Source: Tritrichomonas musculus
Taxonomy: Eukaryota > Parabasalia > Tritrichomonadida > Tritrichomonadidae
NCBI GenBank assembly: GCA_039105265.1
Contig: JAPFFF010000011.1
Coordinates: 2,232,001-2,296,000, forward strand
DNA length: 64,000 nt
Reading direction: 5' to 3'
Shown here: piece after piece, positions 19,857 to 30,770 of the stretch
Position numbering within the stretch: the stretch's first letter is position 1
How the letters are laid out: each line of letters opens with the position of its first letter
The notes under the pieces: generated by a model
Seen by the model: the letters and a program-made list of their open reading frames with translations, nothing else
Databases searched by the model: none
Told to the model about the DNA's origin: nothing
Position numbers and translations under genes: made by a program

Positions 19857-21188
19857 TTATTTCTTTTCTTCGAATTTAACGGGTTCACCCATAATCTGCT
19901 CATATAATTTGAGGACTTCAGCAATTGTTGATTCAAAGTGTGTTGTTGGGTCATAAGATGATGAGCAGTAAATGTTATCTTGAGATCCTGGAATGACTGG
20001 TACATAAACGTCAGATACAGAAACTGCTTTATATGCAATTTTACCAAGAAGATCAAGACCTGGCTTAAGCTCTGCTTCGGGATTTTCTGTTTCAACAGAT
20101 GTTGACACAAGTGCAATATACCATCCTTCTGGGCAAACACGCTGTTGATATGATGTAAAGCAAACATAGATATCATGCTTACGCTTAACTTCTGTTTGTG
20201 GAATAATAATGTTAGCAGAATCAAGCTTGGCCTTGATGCATGGAATTGGATGATTAAGAAGGCAGATTGCACGAACAATTTTTCCGGTTTGCTTTACTTT
20301 TCCATCTACTTTGGAGAAGTAGGATGGATCACCAATGATTATTGGAGCTCTAGCTTCATGAGAACCAGATTTAATTCCAACAGCCTTACCATCTTCCATG
20401 ATGAAATCATCAACAGGTTTACTTAACATGTAAGTACCACCCCAAACGGCGCAAAGACGAGCAAATGCTTGTGGAAGGTCACCTAATCCATACATTGGAT
20501 ATAAGTATGGGGAGTTTTGGTCTTTGAACTTGGAAATTGAATTTCCATAAAGTTCCATTTTGCTGATAAGTTCGACAGCTGATCTCTTGAGATATTTATC
20601 ATCTGGTTCGAGGGCCATTGCATGACCAATGAATGTCATTGTTGATGGATCAAGTCCAGCAGCATTCATGTAATCTCTTGCTGTCGTTTTTGGTATATTA
20701 GCATATTTTGGATTTTTAGGATGTTCAACATAATCATTAACAGCTTCTAAAAAGTTCTTAAGACGACGCTTTTCCAAAAATCCAACGAGAGAAGTTGATA
20801 AAGCTTCTGCAGTTGTGCAAGGAACTTTATCAACTTTTCCATCTTTGTAAACATAAGAACCAGCAATAAGTTGGAAGTTCAATGATTCATTAACCTTTGT
20901 ATGAATGAGTGTTTTGACAAGCAAACCGTCTGCCATGATGAATTTTGGAATAAGGTCAATATTCCAGTCACGATTATGACCAAGTGATTCAGGTGGGGCT
21001 TTTCCGAAAAACTTTTGGAAAAATTGTGTAATGTTAAGTGAAGCGCAATCAGCACCATAAAAGTCATTTCGATCGAGGTGGAGAACTTTCTTTCCAGCAA
21101 CAGAAAGGAGACCACTCAATAAACACTCTTTAAAGCCAGTTCCAAGAGCAATGACATCAAAATTGCTATCTTCAGGCCAGTCTTCCAT
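19857..21188 (-). CDS. Rab GDP-dissociation inhibitor (GDI), 443 aa
   Basis: The protein aligns end to end with Rab GDI: FDVIALGTGFKECLLSGLLS (dinucleotide-binding-like start), GKKVLHLDRNDFYGAD, then NRDWNIDLIPKFIMADG, SYVYKDGKVDKVPCT, SPYLYPMYGLGDLPQAFARL and GGTYMLSKPVDDF, the conserved GDI/REP sequence regions. Its length is the usual 440-450. GDI extracts prenylated GDP-bound Rabs from membranes and recycles them through the cytosol; it is usually essential and often single copy. Its stop codon is TAAA, fitting the trichomonad poly(A) signal. A TCATTA initiator-like motif lies 12 nt before the ATG. Confidence 0.97.
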   Translation of the reverse strand: MEDWPEDSNFDVIALGTGFKECLLSGLLSVAGKKVLHLDRNDFYGADCASLNITQFFQKFFGKAPPESLGHNRDWNIDLIPKFIMADGLLVKTLIHTKVNESLNFQLIAGSYVYKDGKVDKVPCTTAEALSTSLVGFLEKRRLKNFLEAVNDYVEHPKNPKYANIPKTTARDYMNAAGLDPSTMTFIGHAMALEPDDKYLKRSAVELISKMELYGNSISKFKDQNSPYLYPMYGLGDLPQAFARLCAVWGGTYMLSKPVDDFIMEDGKAVGIKSGSHEARAPIIIGDPSYFSKVDGKVKQTGKIVRAICLLNHPIPCIKAKLDSANIIIPQTEVKRKHDIYVCFTSYQQRVCPEGWYIALVSTSVETENPEAELKPGLDLLGKIAYKAVSVSDVYVPVIPGSQDNIYCSSSYDPTTHFESTIAEVLKLYEQIMGEPVKFEEKK

Positions 21189-21197
21189 CTTTATATT

Positions 21198-21203
21198 TAA
21201 TGA
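21198..21203 (-). promoter_or_regulatory. Initiator-like motif TCATTA upstream of GDI
   Basis: On the minus strand TCATTA sits so that the A would be about 13 nt before the GDI ATG. Trichomonad core promoters use an Inr of the form TCA+1(C/T)(T/A) within about 20 nt of the start codon. The motif is short and AT-rich sequence makes chance hits common. Confidence 0.5.
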
Positions 21204-21506
21204 GAAAAAAAAAATAAACTATTCAAATATTTTATATGTGATATGAGGAAAATAAGAATTGTCATATTATTTGACCAAAACGATTTATTTTTTTATTTTC
21301 AATTTATTTTAATCAACCTTCTTTTTAATTATTATTAAAAAGATAGACTCGTAAATTTTTTTCAGAAATTTTTCTAAAATTATTATATCATATTTTTTTT
21401 TGTATGAATCAAAGCATAATGAGAAAAATCTTGCTGCCTATGAGGATATTTTCTATAAATTTTTTGAAGTTACTCATCTGATACATTTCCTTTTAGATAA
21501 TCTTTT

Positions 21507-21720
21507 CTAATAAGGTGGATAATTATAACAATTTCTATGTTCATTAACAGCACATGCATTTCCCGAAAGTTTAAGTCTACAGTAATAGCAAAATGCGCTT
21601 CCACATCGACAAACAAGAAAATTAAATACCATTGATTTTTCTACAGCATAATGATAATTTAGAAAAATTCTATATCTATTTCGGTACACTTTTCACACTT
21701 ACCATAATCACTACAGAAAA
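21507..21720 (-). pseudogene. Relic of an RBR/IBR-type zinc-finger (RING2-like) protein
   Basis: A 60-codon open stretch contains VCRCGSAFCYYC, the conserved core of an IBR/RING2 zinc finger, with more Cys and His after it, ending in a stop. Just upstream, in another frame, is KCEKCT, which looks like the first Cys pair. The usual GCNH before the core reads VFNF, so zinc ligands are lost. The pieces lie in two frames and nothing else of an RBR ubiquitin ligase is near. It is best read as the decayed C-terminal end of a host RBR-type gene; a short real gene is less likely. Confidence 0.45.
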
Positions 21721-21873
21721 AAAAAAAAAAATAGATATATATATCAAATACAAATATGTATATACATATTATTGAATAATTATATATCAATTTTTTTTAA
21801 AATAAATAGCTTTATTTATTTTTATTTATCAAGAAAAACGTGTTTTATCCCTTTCGGCCGTACTTGAAGACTA

Positions 21874-21919
21874 GGCTTTTGTGTCCAAACGTGATTGTAT
21901 TCAAAAAGTATCCAATGGA
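21874..21919. repeat. Dispersed repeat, copy 1 (GGCTTTTNTGTCCAAACG)
   Basis: The segment GGCTTTTGTGTCCAAACG ... ATTCAAAAAGTATCCAATGGA recurs with few changes at 23213-23267. It marks a repeat family of unknown type. Confidence 0.7.
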
Positions 21920-22130
21920 TACTCATTTTTGTTCGTTATTTTTTGAGAGAATTTGAGAATACACCTTTCAATTTTCATTGATTATTTTGAATGCATATTT
22001 CGTTTGACCAATTATATCGCTCCAAATTTACATTGTATTTTAACCATTAAATCCTAATATAGAAGAAAATTTCTACAGCTCACATTTATTACTGTTGCAA
22101 AAAATCACAGTAATAAAGAAATTTTGAATA

Positions 22131-22583
22131 GGCTTGTTATTCTGATATCAATTATCAGGTTTGGCACTTTTTTTAACTCAGATAATCGATAATAAAATTC
22201 TATCGATTGGAACTTTTAATTGATGAATTTGATTATCAAGTATGAAATGTGATACAAAAAAAATATGCTTTTGATATCGAATCTTGATTAATCGAAATTA
22301 ATACCTGAAAAAAACATTAAAAATAGTATTTTAATGGCATAAAATAAATATATTCTAACTTATTATGTAAAAGAATAAGCTTTTATTAAATTTTATAACG
22401 GATATGTGAAGTAATCAGTTAAAAAAGTTTACAAAATTTTAATACGTTAAAAAATTTTCAATATTGATAATCGATCTTTTATTTTTATTCATTATTGATA
22501 TCAGAGATTAAATTTTTGATTTGATATTGATATCAGAAAAAGGGACCAATTATCGATATCGAAAATCGAGACTTAACAAGCCT
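22131..22583. repeat. Foldback element rich in GATATC/ATCGAT, with short inverted ends
   Basis: The stretch is bounded by TAGGCTTGTTA on the left and TAACAAGCCTA on the right, a perfect inverted pair (the outer TA bases may be target site). Inside are many palindromic GATATC and ATCGAT motifs (for example TGATATCAATTATCAGG and ATTATCGATATCGAAAATCG). No coding frame. It is MITE-like, but an unrelated palindromic repeat cannot be excluded. Confidence 0.55.
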
Positions 22584-22892
22584 AATTTTGAAAATTTTAA
22601 AAAAATTTTAAAAAAATGAAAAATTTAAAGAATATTATAATAGAATATATTATATAATGCATGTAAATTAAATATAAAAAAATATTGATATATAATATCT
22701 AAATTTATTTCAAAAATTATAAAAAAAGATTATTATTTTGTAATACAAAAAGTTCTATCTTTATTCATTCAATTTATCTTTTCATTTTAAAAAAGTGGAT
22801 TTTTGAATGATTCAATTTTGTTAAAAAAAAAAATTAATTTGTTAAGATATTTAAAGGTCAAATATATTGGCCTTTAGAAAGGTGAAAAAGTT

Positions 22893-23002
22893 CTTATTAC
22901 TGCGGTTTGGCGGTTACAGTAATAAGGAATTCAATTTTATTTGACCTATAATAGGTGAATAATGATCGCTTATTACGGCATTTTGGCGGTTACAGTAATA
23001 AG
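22893..23002. repeat. Two tandem hairpin units, 76-bp period
   Basis: The segment GGCGGTTACAGTAATAAGG followed by AATTCAAT occurs twice, 76 bp apart (22909 and 22985). Each copy is the right arm of a hairpin: CTTATTACTG/CAGTAATAAG at 22893-22926 and CTTATTAC/GTAATAAG at 22969-23002. GGCC and GGTC-containing AT-rich segments flank the pair. Confidence 0.85.
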
Positions 23003-23211
23003 GAATTCAATCTTATTTGGCCTTAGTATAAGGTCAAAAAAATCTATTTTAATCTACAAGGTCAATAATTCACTATATTTTTATAACAAAATTGATAATA
23101 AAAATGAATCATCATTCATAAAATATTCAATCACTTCTATCAATTTTTTTCATTAAATAATTATAAACCTCAGAATATATTCAATATCTATAATCAATTT
23201 ACTATAAAGCT

Positions 23212-23352
23212 GGGCTTTTCTGTCCAAACGGATTTCATTCAAAAAGTTTTAAAAAATATCCAATGGACAGGAAAATTTTCTCGTTATATTTTGAAAACTT
23301 TACACTGTCCAAAATGTCCAAAAATGTCCATTTGACTCAAACACGGACAGAA
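23212..23352. repeat. Dispersed repeat, copy 2, as a foldback with TTCTGTCC ends
   Basis: The left part repeats the 21874-21919 sequence. TTCTGTCC at 23218-23225 is inverted as GGACAGAA at 23345-23352, and TGTCC recurs several times between, so the unit can fold back on itself. Confidence 0.65.
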
Positions 23353-24504
23353 CATTCAATATTTTCATTGATCTACCTCAAAAATATTAATGTTCTTTTT
23401 TATTGTTTTAAACTTTAGCTTTTGAATTATCCAAAAAATAATAATAAAAAAATTATTTTTGAATAAAATTTAATCGTTCATATTTTAAAAAAATGAAATT
23501 AAATGATAATTTGGTTCTTATTAAAAACAAATATAAATTCAAATTTTTCTAAAATTGATAAGGTTATAAGAACGATAATATTTTTTTAAAATGCGTTTTA
23601 ATAACTTCGTTAAATAAAATGTTGGATTCAAAAATACCTATATTATATATATATTAAGAGTTGTAAAACTAATAATGATAATAATAATAAGTTATTTATT
23701 GATGGAATTTCAAAATATTGTTATAAATTTGGACGAAATTTATTTTAAAAAATATTTTTTTTATCTTGAAATAGCAAACAGAGGACAGATCTTATCTTCA
23801 ATAATTTTATAAATCTACTTTCACACTTTGTAAGCTTAATACTTTCATTAAATTAAATAATAATCTAATAATAACAGACCATCATAATAAATAAGACTAA
23901 AATAAATAATTATCAAGAATTTCAGATTATATCTTTATAAACCATGCATTATTCATTAGTGAAATAATTATTAAACCAATTAGATATCAGTTATTTGTCA
24001 AATGACAACAATAAAACATATTTTTGAAAATCTTTTTATCATAATCGTAATTCTTGACCAATGAAATAGTTTAATTTATGAATTATCAAATAATATCATT
24101 GATATTTACAGCTAATTTTTATCGTAATGGAACTAAATTTACTACAATAAGGAAAAAATAGAAAAAAATATAACCATTTTTTGTAATAAACGTAAATAAT
24201 TGAAAAAATATTGTAACACAATTTTTGAATAGTAAATATTTATTTCAAATAAATAAATAAATAAAATGATTTTAATATAAAAAACTGAGATATAACAATA
24301 TTTTAAAAACATTGAAATTGAAAGGTAAAATATTTAGCCATTACAATAAGCTTATTGTATTAAAATTTGATTATTTATTTGGCAGCTTAAGGCTAAAATA
24401 ATCTGCCTTATAATAGGTCAATATAAACGGTTATGTAAAATTAAAAAAAAAAATCGAATAAGTATTCAATTTTAATTGACCATAGGGAAGGCCAAAAAAA
24501 GCGG

Positions 24505-24609
24505 TATACGAAAAAACCGACGGTTTTTCGTATAAGAAACCGTTTTTATTCACCATATTGAAGGCCAAAAAAAAAGCGGTATACGAAAAAATCGAAAGGT
24601 TTTCGTATA
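24505..24609. repeat. Two tandem hairpins, 75-bp period
   Basis: TATACGAAAAAACC pairs with GGTTTTTCGTATA (24505-24534), and a second copy of the left arm at 24580 pairs with TTTTCGTATA ending at 24609. Each is preceded by GAAGGCCAAAAAAA-type sequence and GCGG. The architecture and flanks (ATTCAATTTTA then TTGACC) resemble the 22.9-kb pair. Confidence 0.85.
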
Positions 24610-25723
24610 AAAATTCATTCAATTTTGAGCTTTTTTGAGATTTTTTTAATCGTAGACGATAATATTTAACTGAAATTTTAATGATCGTGATTTATATATT
24701 TTTCAATTATTTATGATCGAAAAAAATATTTTCTAAACGTTAAAATTTAATTAAAAAAGTTACTTTTAAACGATTAAAAAATTATTAAAAAAATTAGAAA
24801 AAAACTATGTTTTTTAAAAGTATTTTTCATTTTCCACGATAAGACAAACTATAATTGAGAGGTCTGTTTCGTTTAAATTTATGCTGTATTGATATTGGTA
24901 ATAATAGATCATTTTTTTCTATATTCTTTGTTTGTGTAATTTTCTAATATTGAAATCCTTTAATTGTTCAACGATTACAAAAGTTAAAAATGTGAATATT
25001 TAAATTATTATATTTAAATAAATATAAAAATTACCTTAAAAAACAAAGTATTTGGTGCTCTTTTTTAGAAATAAAAATTTGAATTGTTTATTTTCTCACA
25101 TTCAATTTTAAAATCAATATAATATTACTCGTAGCGAACCAAATTAAACAATTATACATTAATTATCCATTATTTTACCTGCATAAATAAATATCTCAAT
25201 TTGAAATAAATTGGTTAACCAAAGGTAGTTCTCGCACCTCTAATGAGTGAAGAGTAATAATTTCTACCTATAATATTTTTTTGAATTTTGACCAAAAACG
25301 CATTTATTGAATAGCTTTCTTATTAAAAAATAGAGATCATCTATATACAAATGCAATTTAATGGTTGAAAAGAAAAAATAATGACGAATATATGAATTAT
25401 GACATTTTGAAATATCAATACAATTTCAATTTTTTTTGATTAAATCTGAAAAAAAAGTATATGATATGAAAAGGTAACAACACCATAATGCTATATTTTT
25501 AATTTATTTTTAATTTTGTTGATTATTATTCCTAAAAAAGTTCATTTAAATTTTCGCAGTCTCAAAAAATCGTTTTTTTATGAAAAAGACGTTAAAAATA
25601 CGTTTACAGTATTTGTGATGTAAAAAAATAAGGCCTAGTATCAAGAAAGCTAAACAAATAACAAATAATATTTTTAATAATTTTTTTTTACGTTTTCTTA
25701 TTTTTTGACTATACTGTATTTAA

Positions 25724-27689
25724 GGGACCACTATCATATTTTTTTGTAAACATTTCAATATTGAGAAAACTCATAGAAAAGAAAATTCAATAGTTGTTAT
25801 CTCGGAAAAAGTTTAAAACTTTAAGGGGAAACTAGGATAACGATCAACAAATTGAATGCATATTCAAAAAAATTGAATAAAAAGTATTATTCCTATTTTA
25901 TCATTTATACAAATGCTTATATGCCTTTATACTCTAGAGTTTTCAACAAAATTATTCAAGCAAACGTATTTTTGATTAGCTATATCCATTTCTTATTCTT
26001 TGTTTCTGAATATTTTTTAATAATGTTATCACTTATATAATAAGGTAAATCTTCTTAAAATCTTTCATTTTAACCTTTTTTCGCATGATGATGGCAAGTA
26101 TGTTAATATTTCTGTGAATTTACCGATTTTGAAAATAAGTCATTTTTTAAACATTGAATTAAATATTTATCAAGAGAAATCAATGTTATAATTAAAATAG
26201 TTACAAAACAATATTAGCTTAAATAAAATATCAAAATAAATGTATTTTTTATATTTTTCAATAGTTGTTATTCCTTTCAATTTTTATTTCATAAAAAGTT
26301 AATATATTTTTATATTTCCATAATTTTTTGAATATTTCTAGCTATTTTATTTTTTATCATGTTTTCTAATTACAAATAATACAATTATTAATATAAAAAA
26401 TTGAGTTTTTAAGTATAAATGCTGTTTATAAAATAAAAACGATAAGAAATTATTAGAAAATTTCTGAATTAACAATTTTTATATTAAAAAATAAAAATTT
26501 ATATTAAAAATAAATATATAATATTTAATCAAAAATCTTTTTATATATATTATTAATGCAATAAAAATGATTGCCTTTATAAAATAATTGAATTAATATA
26601 TTATAAGAAGATATTAATAAAATGATATTATAAAGTTTTTCAATGTTTTTGATAATTTTCTTAAAATTTCAATTAAAAATAAAATAAATAATTCTAAACG
26701 CGCTTCTAATTTTTGAAGTTTCCAAACAGCATTTATCAATGTCCAAATGATGTAGAAGTAAATCTCAAATTTATAATTCAGTTAAGCCCTCTTTTCTCAT
26801 GATAATTACAAAAAAAAAGCACAACTTTAAATCCAAATTTATTTTTTGTTCAATTGTTTGGTTTGATTTCCATCTATTTATTTATCTTTTTTGATACATA
26901 TATGTTTCCATGAATATCGTTTTTCAATAACTTGCAAAAGCCTGTATACAAAAACTAATTCATCATCATATAACAATCATATTTTTTGAAGGGATACAAT
27001 TGGTTAAAAAGAAAAAAATCGTCCAATATAAATATAAAATATTCATATGATTTTGCATGATTAATATGAACCACCAGAACTCATCAGAACAAAAATCTCA
27101 GTACCTCAAAACCCAACTTAAATGTTTCATAACTTTATAATGTGATTGTTTTTTCATGCAAAATTACTTGAATAATGTTTTAAATTATTGTTACTTTTTA
27201 CTATTATTATTAAAACTATTTATTTTATTACACGGACGAGATCCGAATTTCAATATTTTTTATTATTTGTTTTTACTTTCATTCATTAATTTTTAGATAA
27301 TAATAAATTTCAGAATATTTAAAACCTATATAATAAATCTCATCGGACAATATTTATCAGAGAACTTGCAATTAATCGATCTTTTCAGATCGTGTATCAA
27401 AAAGTTTGTATTGAAATTTGAATTATATTCAAAAAGTTTCAAATCCTAGTTTCCCCTTAAAATTTCACCATTCCGATCATTTTTGTAAAATTTTTACTCC
27501 TTTCAACTTTTAAATTGGTATTGAAAAAAGGGAATAGTCTTAAAAGAAGAATAGAAATAAATGATATGTAATTTATATAATTTATATATACCAAAATATA
27601 GCAAAAATACTCAAGAAATAATTTTTTTTAAGTCAATTAATTTTGTGATAACTCATAGAATTTTTAACATAGAATTTGATAGTGGTCCC
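25724..27689. mobile_element. TTAA-flanked MITE-like element A (interrupted by element B)
   Basis: The ends are GGGACCACTATCA (25724-25736) and its exact complement TGATAGTGGTCCC (27677-27689), both directly flanked by TTAA (25720-25723 and 27690-27693). Minus the nested element B and one TTAA it would be only about 330 bp, with no coding frame: a non-autonomous DNA element. TTAA target duplication is typical of the piggyBac and Kolobok superfamilies; the GG start is unlike the canonical piggyBac CCY. Confidence 0.75.
25825..27456. mobile_element. TTAA-flanked MITE-like element B, nested in A
   Basis: The ends are GGGGAAACTAGGAT (25825-25838) and ATCCTAGTTTCCCC (27443-27456), an exact inverted pair, flanked by TTAA at 25821-25824 and 27457-27460. 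It is about 1.63 kb and very AT-rich; the short open frame at 25852-26040 has no recognisable domain, so no transposase is seen. Its position inside A means it inserted later. Confidence 0.75.
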
Positions 27690-27693
27690 TTAA

Positions 27694-27935
27694 GGTACAA
27701 ATCCAGTACGTTTAGTAACCGCAATTTTTTTTTTGACATTCTCAAAGAATAAAATGACATGTTAAATAAAAAACGATTGTTTTCATTCATTTCATATAAC
27801 ATGTCATATTGTTTATTTAAATTGTAAAATATTTGTCAAAAACAAACCTAGTCAATTTAAACTTTTTCAGAGACATGCAACTATTCAAATAATAAACGTT
27901 CTCCTGTTCAAAAAATAACGTACTGGATTTGTACC
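27694..27935. mobile_element. TTAA-flanked MITE C, 242 bp, abutting A
   Basis: GGTACAAATCCAGTACG (27694-27710) is inverted exactly as CGTACTGGATTTGTACC (27919-27935), with TTAA at 27690-27693 and 27936-27939. The left TTAA is also the right flank of element A, so the two share one target site. No coding capacity. Confidence 0.8.
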
Positions 27936-27999
27936 TTAAAATAAAACCTTTTTATAACCTAAAAAAATATAATAAGACATTTTACATTATTTCCTAAAA

Positions 28000-28410
28000 A
28001 CCGTTTGCCCAAGAATGGGCAGACACTTTTTGGGCAAATAAACCTTAGAAATTAAATGTAAACTACACAATTTTGGGCAATTTGGGCTTTGGGTAATGAG
28101 CACATAAACCATAGAAAATTCTGAGAAAAAACGGTTATTGCCCAAAGCACCGACATGTTTTGAATTTTTTTTATTAATTCAATTTTTTATAACTTTTTCA
28201 AAACTATATATATAAACAGTCAAATAATTAAATAAAAAGATTATTAGCAATACTCAAAAATTTTACAATTAATATCAAAAAAATTGATTTATTATAATGA
28301 ATATTTTGCATGAGTTTATTCAATTTTGAATTTTTATAATTACTCACTTACCCAAATATAAAAAGGCAATGGGTCGGGCTGCCCAAAGCCAAATTGCCCA
28401 AACCCGACAT
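28000..28410. repeat. Foldback repeat rich in GCCCAA/TTGGGC
   Basis: TGGGCAATTTGGGCTTTGGG (28074-28093) is nearly complementary to GCCCAAAGCCAAATTGCCCA (28381-28400). GTCGGG/CCCGAC (28373-28378, 28403-28408) forms a further hairpin at the right end. More GCCCAA copies lie at 28006-28030 and 28139-28146. This is the most GC-rich patch of the desert and is non-coding. Confidence 0.7.
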
Positions 28411-28593
28411 CCTTAGATAAAAACAATTTTGTAGACAAAAAAATACCATTTGTTATCTCCATATAATAATGATTTTTTAAATATTTGAGGGAGGAAAAAA
28501 AAAAATAAAAACTTTTTGTATCGAATCGTTAAAATTGCATAAAATATTCCAACAAAAAGTCGATTTTTACATCGCCCATTCATCGGAGTTTTT

Positions 28594-28611
28594 ATGGTTA
28601 TCGATAACCAT
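28594..28611. repeat. Perfect 18-bp palindrome ATGGTTATCGATAACCAT
   Basis: A perfect dyad with no obvious gene next to it. It could be a protein-binding site or a remnant of a foldback repeat. Confidence 0.9.
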
Positions 28612-28799
28612 CCCTGGTAAAAATATAAAAAGACACAAATTTTTTTTTATAATCTAACTATTGAAGAAATTTCACTTCATTTTCTCTGTCCATAAACGTC
28701 AATGTTGACAAATATTTTAATAAAAAAATTATTAAAAGATAATTTATGAGCTATTTAATCTTTATAAACAAAAAATTTTATGTAATTAGTACAGGGTTG

Positions 28800-28850
28800 G
28801 AAATTCAATTTGGTAAACTTTGATATTCAAAGTTTCCCAAATTGAATTTC
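28800..28850. repeat. Long hairpin, about 24-bp stem with a very short loop
   Basis: GAAATTCAATTTGG-T-AAACTTTGA is followed after three bases by TCAAAGTTT-C-CCAAATTGAATTTC, giving a stem with one mismatch. No open frame covers it. It could be a mobile-element end pair or a structured RNA. Confidence 0.85.
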
Positions 28851-28979
28851 TTAGAATTTTTTTTTCATGATGTGAAATTTCAATGTTTGCCAACATGACT
28901 TTTTGACTATGAAAACTTTTGTCTATAATGAAAAGATTCAAATTTCTTTGTTAAGAATTTTTCATTTATCTTCACTTAA

Positions 28980-30770
28980 TTATTTTTGTTTATCTTTCTT
29001 TCTGTTTTCCAAATTTTGATATGCAAACCAATCTTCAAACGCAAGGGCAACTTTTTCACAATAAGGATCATTTATTACGAAGGTTTTCTGAATTCTTACT
29101 TTGATCATTTCCAACAAAAAAAAGTAAGAATTCGCATGATTGTGTCTCTAATAATTTTGACTGGCTTGAAAATGACTGTCAAAAACTGTTTGGCGATTGA
29201 ATGAACAATTGACCTAACGTTTCCAACAATCATTTGAAATATTATTGCCATTGACATAAAAATAGAATTGAATTTTGATCAATACGAAAAAAGTGCCAGG
29301 CATCATTCTCAAATAAACTTTCAATTCATTCTTGTCATCAAATGAAATTGGCATATTTCATGCATAAACAAATTGATGGATTCGATGATTCATGCTCTTC
29401 TACACATGAAAATATGATTCATCTTTGCTTACTGTTATCAATTTCTTCAATTTATGACTACGAATGGCACATTAAGTGAAGAACAAAGAATTGAAACAAA
29501 TGAAAAGTCATTGAACAAATAATAAAATTAATAAAGAAAAAAAGTTGACCTATAAATAAACTCTCTTTTTAATCATTTCTTTCTTTCTTTGTTTTTTATG
29601 GAAACTGTCCAACAGCCTGCAAACATTGCCTAACAATTGAACCGACACACAGCTATTTCAGTAACAGATTCTTTAGAACATTTCAAAATCGTTTCTCGAT
29701 GATTTTTTTTGATTAAATCGAGAAATTCCATTAGAAGATCTCAAAAAGTTTATAAGACAAAGCACTGACATAAATTAGGATCATTAAACAGCGATACAAA
29801 CAAAACCTGATTGGCTGCTGACATATTTTTAAGATCATCAGCATTTTTCCAAACAACGAAAAGTGAAAAAGGAAACAAATTCACGAAGAGATTCATCAAA
29901 TTGATGTTTATGCGAGAGAAGCATTTTTCTAAAGAGACGAAAAATCAAACAAAATAAATTCCAGGCTGATTTTCTTCCAAATCTTCTTCTTCTTTGAGTT
30001 TGATTTCCTATTGAAATTGCCTTTTCAATCGAAGCTGCCAAAATATTCTTCTTTGTCAATAAAAAGACCGATTGAATTGACAACAGAAGTAAGATTTTTC
30101 AATTGTTATTGATGATTCAATTTATATTTATTGCAACGATGATTTTAACAACATTTTTATGACCTGGAATTGGATTCCTTTTCAATAATTATTTTTTGAA
30201 TGAATATGTTTGGCAGTCTGACTTTTGACAATTTCATTCAAAAACTCGCCATGTCTTTAATATAATTGCCATTCTTATGCATTTGCTTCTCGTTGTTAAT
30301 GGATTCAATTCTGAATGTCTTCATTTCTTGAATTTCCAGAAACGAAAATAATAAATGTGTCTCTTCATTTCAAAACATAATTGTCAAATCTTCTGGTCTT
30401 TGGGATCCATCAAAACAGGAATGCCGCGTTTGCAATCATGAAAATTTTCTATCAATCGCCTTACAATGAGGAAAGACCAACGGAATAACTTTGAAAAGCA
30501 TCTATAAAAAAAAAAAAAAAAATTAATTTTTCTTTTCATTAACAAGTTTTGATACATTTATTTTCTTAACATTGCCTTTAAAAATAGTCTTAAAATCAAG
30601 GAATTTGTCTGTGTTAAATGAAATAACTTGGCTGGTTCATGATAAAAAGTGATTTTTTCCAATATTGAAAACGGAATGCAGTGTATTTTTGACTCTTCTT
30701 GTTGATCTTTTGAAGCTGATAAAAAAAGATTTTTTAAATACTTGAAATCATCATCATGCATTATATATTG
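28980..30770. other. Coding-like but decayed patch, unidentified
   Basis: Base composition here is less AT-rich than the surrounding desert and both strands show short coding-like stretches, for example minus 30761-30558 (67 codons), minus 30083-29838 (81 codons, with an Arg-rich run), a minus segment near 29070-29000 reading EKVALAFEDWFAYQNLEN in one frame, and plus 29341-29475. They are broken by stops and shift frame, which suggests an old host gene or repeat on the minus strand. I do not recognise a family. Confidence 0.35.

Noticed and set aside
22893-23002. CRISPR-like array
   Set aside because: Only two units, hairpin-forming repeats and a eukaryotic context.
24240-24262. AAAT short tandem repeat
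   Set aside because: Ordinary AT microsatellite.
25852-26040. Transposase remnant inside element B
   Set aside because: The 62-codon frame has no DDE or other transposase motif and is AT-driven.
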